The notes below the pieces were generated by a model that saw only the letters and a list, made by a program, of their open reading frames with translations, was not told the origin of the DNA and ran no database searches. 25,956 nucleotides of DNA. It comes from Syntrophomonas sp. UBA4911 (GTDB taxonomy: Bacteria > Bacillota > Syntrophomonadia > Syntrophomonadales > Syntrophomonadaceae). Positions 25,652 through 25,956 of this stretch are shown here, one piece after another. Location of the stretch: the NCBI GenBank assembly GCA_002398105.1, contig DHCD01000059.1, positions 1 through 25,956 of the forward strand, given 5' to 3'. The stretch's first letter is position 1, and every line of letters starts with the position of its first letter. The translations under genes and the position numbers were made by a program.

Positions 25652-25820
25652 AGCCGAATCTCCCTTCAGTTTGAGTCTACCCGTTTCTATTGGCCCTGGT
25701 CCTATTTTAACATCAATAAACTGCAATACCGAAAGGAACGATGATTTTTAACCAACCAGCACTGTTACAAGCAGATGGCAATTATATAAACTACGCTTTT
25801 TATTACTTATTTTACCTAAA

Positions 25821-25848
25821 TTAATGTTAATTTTTATGGTATTATAAT
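25821..25848 (+). promoter_or_regulatory. Candidate promoter for the right-edge gene
   Basis: A perfect TATAAT (25843-25848) lies 28 bases before the start codon. A poor -35 (TTAATG, 25821-25826) is 16 bases upstream in an AT-rich stretch. Confidence 0.45.
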
Positions 25849-25876
25849 TTTAAGCTCACGCTAAGGAGTATCACCC

Positions 25877-25956
25877 ATGAAAAATGAAGAAAAAATCCTT
25901 AATATCCTTGAGTCTATGCAGTCAGATATTAAATCTCTCAAAGATGGGCAGGCTGA
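25877..25956 (+). CDS. Start of a coiled-coil-like hypothetical protein (3' end outside window)
   Basis: ATG 25877 follows AAGGAG by eight bases and opens a frame of 26 codons to the window edge. The peptide begins MKNEEKILNILESMQSDIKS and continues KDGQA. It is charged, with hydrophobic residues spaced as in a coiled coil. Short coiled-coil proteins of this type are common in Clostridia and have no assigned role. The family cannot be named from this fragment. Confidence 0.7.
   Translation, partial: MKNEEKILNILESMQSDIKSLKDGQA

Overview
The window looks like chromosome from an anaerobic, Clostridia-type Firmicute. I lean weakly towards the Syntrophomonas/Peptococcales side, on gene content rather than on any marker gene. 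The signs are strong AGGAGG ribosome binding sites, frequent GTG starts, S-layer homology (SLH) modules, a lipoprotein, a CotH/VTC/DUF4956 cluster, an ECF-type ATPase and DegV. No tRNA, rRNA, CRISPR array, insertion sequence or phage gene was seen.

Region 1 (1-13922, minus strand) is one long, tightly packed gene cluster read right to left. In order of transcription it holds: an SLH-anchored surface protein; a small membrane-anchored protein; a lipoprotein; a membrane-anchored protein with a degenerate alkaline-phosphatase-like half; a stalk/Ig-like surface protein with a C-terminal membrane segment; a MotA/TolQ/ExbB channel protein; a DUF2149 protein that looks like a minimal ExbD; and a giant secreted repeat protein that runs off the left edge. 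Six of the eight carry at least one domain that I read as the sulfite-oxidase (SUOX) molybdopterin-domain fold without the molybdenum-binding cysteine. Several junctions are GTGA stop/start overlaps. My reading is a proton-motive-force-driven cell-surface machine, a TonB-ExbB-ExbD analogue built for a thick wall and S-layer. A haemoglobin-interacting-like (DUF1533/HID) module in the giant protein, and an ECF-type ATPase gene facing away from the cluster, make capture of a tetrapyrrole, corrinoid or metal the leading but unproven guess. This is the most interesting part of the window.

Region 2 (13923-17030) has an AT-rich divergent promoter region, an ECF-type ABC ATPase on the plus strand without a visible membrane partner, and an OmpR-type response regulator with its histidine kinase on the minus strand.

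Region 3 (17132-20479, plus strand) is a VTC polyphosphate-polymerase-like domain protein, a DUF4956 membrane protein and a CotH-family protein. An apparent 11-codon leader ORF precedes it, with its stop codon inside the ribosome binding site of the VTC gene. Direct repeats between this operon and the divergent two-component genes look like an OmpR-family binding site. A bidirectional terminator closes the region.

Region 4 (20588-22862, minus strand) is a sulfur/tRNA-modification operon: TrmO fused to an FmdE-like domain, a DUF3343 putative S/Se carrier, and a cysteine desulfurase. Region 5 (23130-25956) has an MsrA-MsrB fusion on the plus strand, YjbQ and DegV on the minus strand, and the first 26 codons of a coiled-coil-like protein running off the right edge.
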